The position numbers and the translations under genes were made by a program. 13,935 nt of DNA from Candidatus Magasanikiibacteriota bacterium (lineage in GTDB: Bacteria; Patescibacteriota; Patescibacteriia; Magasanikbacterales; GWA2-37-8): assembly GCA_903853785.1 (NCBI GenBank), contig CAINUM010000027.1, forward strand, positions 1 to 13,935, written 5' to 3'. The notes under the pieces were generated by a model. That model was not told the DNA's origin, made no database searches, and saw only the letters and a program-made list of their open reading frames with translations. Each line of letters opens with the position of its first letter. Position 1 is the first letter of the stretch. Below, in pieces: positions 12,140 through 13,935 of this stretch.

Positions 12140-13876
12140 CTATTTTTTATAACCATCAATCAGGAAGGGAAATAACGCTACCGTTTCACGCAGTGGACCA
12201 CTTAATACAAAAATTGGAGTTAAGCGTCCAGACTTAATTAGGTCATTATTAATAACAAGTCCTGGGTCAAAGACATATCGCGCTTTTTTTCTCAGGTCAT
12301 TTATCTTTCTAAATATGACAGAAGAAATTCCGCGACCATCTTTATCTACTTGTCTAATTTTTGTATCAACATAACTTTCAAATTCAGAACTTGGCATATT
12401 ATACCAATCCACAGAAGTGGCGAGGTCGGACCAATCTACTCTCTTTAAATTTTCTATTTCACTATCTTCAAAAACGTTCAGGCGTTCAAAAAAGAATACT
12501 GCGATCGTGCTATCAATAAATTTATCTGCTTGATCTTTAAATAAAATTTCACGAGCTACTTTTTCAGTTTTAGATGCTCGGCCAGCACGACGATTACCAC
12601 GAACCAAACCATCAATAAAGGCTAATTTACCTGCCAAATCCGGACTTTTTGTATTTACTGAAAATGAACGCGCTCGATCATATGGTCCCTTTTCACTTCT
12701 AGTTACCACTATCAAACTTTCATCATGTTCATTGTATGGATATTCACGATTTGATCCATCGGCATTATGAATATGTAAATAAGCATTGTACGCATTAGCC
12801 AACATAAATACCGCTCTCTGTTTCATCTCCTGCTGATCGTTCATTCCTGAAAAAACTATTTTTAATTTGTTTACAATTAGCGGCAAACATTCAATACTAA
12901 TTTTTTCAATGTTACTCCAAAATTTTATTGTACTTTCTTGATAATTATTTTCATAATTTACTGAAAAATAATATTTTTTAAATATTTCTTCAAATTCATT
13001 TGCAAAATCTTCACCAGCAATAATTTTCTTTTCAGAAGCCAATGATTTTAATACATCCTCGCTGTAACCATGATCCACCACTCTTTGATCACAAAGACAA
13101 TCATCTTTTTCCAATCCCATAAAACAGTAGCCTGTTGTTGGGTTAAATGAGTATTGAATATTTAAAATTCGTTTTTTTCCGTTATATTGTTCAAATACGT
13201 GTTCTTCTAGCGCTTTTATAATAATTTTTTTTCTTTTAATATCATCTACTATCGCTCGTGTATAAATATCATGTTTCTGGTCATGGTTTAAACCACCGAC
13301 ATCTATAGAATGATTATGTGCATAATTTGCACAAGCTGCTCCGCACTCAAAATGACTATCCAACATTTCCACAACAGTATCTGAAGTTAAAAATCTATAC
13401 TTCAATATTTCTACTATTTCACCTTCCCACAACCGCTCTTTTTGTTCTCCCCATACTGGCCTAACTTCAGTAATATCTCCCGCAGCAGTTCGCATTGCAT
13501 GACCTGTTAAACCAGCTGTTAATTTTGGTAACACGCGTCCATCAACACAGCAAATAATATTTGGTGTACCAAATGGAAATAAATTTTCTTTTATTTTATT
13601 GGCCGCATTAATATCATCTGATTTAAGCTCTTTCATTCTTTGATCTCTGGAATCTAAAAATTGCCTAATTTTAAAATACAGCATTGCAATTTCTGTATCG
13701 ATATCACTTTCTAATTTTGTACCAGATTGAACTTTTTTTCTTAATATAGATACGGCATTGATGTAATTTTGTATTTGACCTGACATTTCCGAATCCATTT
13801 CACGAAATTCTACTTGTAGTTTTTCAATCAATTTATTAATTTTATCATCCAGTCTAGAAACAACGGTTTTATTCAT
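12140..13876 (-). CDS. Beta-carbonic-anhydrase-like protein, CsoSCA-like layout (578 aa)
   Basis: The N-terminal ~95 residues are helical. A domain with beta-carbonic anhydrase motifs follows: CVDGRV (Cys110, Asp112, Arg114, the CxDxR zinc/dyad motif), MRTAAGD (128-134) and SHFECGAAC (His175, Cys178, the HxxC zinc motif). The Cys-to-His spacing of 65 is close to that family. A C-terminal domain (~350-578) contains NAYLHIH, YPYNEHDESLIVV, SFSVNTKSPDLAG and LTPIFVLSGPLRE. Total length, the C-x-D-G-R form, and a C-terminal domain with an H/E strand followed by an NT-x-x-D segment all recall the carboxysomal enzyme CsoSCA. That comparison is from memory and remote. The predicted activity is CO2/bicarbonate interconversion, zinc-bound and cytoplasmic. 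ATG 13876 is chosen because the longer TTG start at 13903 lies in the -10 box. There is no Shine-Dalgarno, and no carboxysome or bicarbonate transporter gene is nearby. Confidence 0.7.
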   Translation of the reverse strand: MNKTVVSRLDDKINKLIEKLQVEFREMDSEMSGQIQNYINAVSILRKKVQSGTKLESDIDTEIAMLYFKIRQFLDSRDQRMKELKSDDINAANKIKENLFPFGTPNIICCVDGRVLPKLTAGLTGHAMRTAAGDITEVRPVWGEQKERLWEGEIVEILKYRFLTSDTVVEMLDSHFECGAACANYAHNHSIDVGGLNHDQKHDIYTRAIVDDIKRKKIIIKALEEHVFEQYNGKKRILNIQYSFNPTTGYCFMGLEKDDCLCDQRVVDHGYSEDVLKSLASEKKIIAGEDFANEFEEIFKKYYFSVNYENNYQESTIKFWSNIEKISIECLPLIVNKLKIVFSGMNDQQEMKQRAVFMLANAYNAYLHIHNADGSNREYPYNEHDESLIVVTRSEKGPYDRARSFSVNTKSPDLAGKLAFIDGLVRGNRRAGRASKTEKVAREILFKDQADKFIDSTIAVFFFERLNVFEDSEIENLKRVDWSDLATSVDWYNMPSSEFESYVDTKIRQVDKDGRGISSVIFRKINDLRKKARYVFDPGLVINNDLIKSGRLTPIFVLSGPLRETVALFPFLIDGYKK

Positions 13877-13902
13877 ATTTTTAAAATATTTATAACACAA
13901 CA

Positions 13903-13931
13903 ATTTAATCAGATTTTAGACAAAATGTCAA
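13903..13931 (-). promoter_or_regulatory. Promoter of the carbonic-anhydrase-like gene
   Basis: On the minus strand, a perfect TTGACA (13931-13926), a 17-bp spacer and TTAAAT (13908-13903) preceded by TGA (extended -10). The predicted start near 13896 gives a ~20-nt leader to the ATG at 13876. It lies at the window edge. Confidence 0.65.
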
Positions 13932-13935
13932 TGTC

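Overview
The window looks like chromosomal DNA of a Patescibacteria / Candidate Phyla Radiation bacterium, probably Parcubacteria-like. The evidence is indirect: an AT-rich genome, mostly no Shine-Dalgarno sequences, tRNAs without encoded CCA, a short divergent ribosomal protein L32, and housekeeping genes interspersed with long proteins I cannot assign. All clear genes read intact with TGA as stop, so a TGA=Gly code is not indicated. The lineage call is inference.

Left part (1-3703, minus strand): a two-gene unit with its own consensus promoter. It encodes a 63-aa protein and, 2 bases downstream, a very large protein (at least 1152 aa) that runs off the left edge. Next is rpsA (minus strand, four S1 domains) with a structured leader and its own promoter. 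Back to back with it is a rightward operon: a degenerate UlaG-like metallo-beta-lactamase-fold protein, a one-helix membrane protein with a Thr-rich tail, and gyrA, closed by a bidirectional terminator.

Middle part (8709-11454): a FemAB-family aminoacyl/peptidyl transferase (minus) is divergent from rpmF (L32). rpmF is followed by a strong terminator that abuts the nusB start codon, then nusB, rnc (RNase III) and tRNA-Lys(CTT). These right-hand genes serve ribosome and stable-RNA production: a ribosomal protein, a transcription factor for rRNA synthesis, an rRNA processing enzyme and a tRNA.

Right part (11455-13935): between tRNA-Lys and tRNA-Arg(TCG) lies a segment of about 450 bp that is visibly richer in G+C. 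It holds a 60-nt hairpin and two short overlapping minus-strand reading frames for membrane peptides. These have strong Shine-Dalgarno sequences and their own promoter, unlike everything around them. Beyond tRNA-Arg is a minus-strand 578-aa protein with the CxDxR and HxxC zinc/catalytic motifs of beta-carbonic anhydrases. Its length and domain order recall the carboxysomal enzyme CsoSCA, although no carboxysome gene is in view.

The strongest candidates for something new are the carbonic-anhydrase-like protein, the tRNA-flanked small-membrane-peptide cassette, and the giant protein with its small partner.
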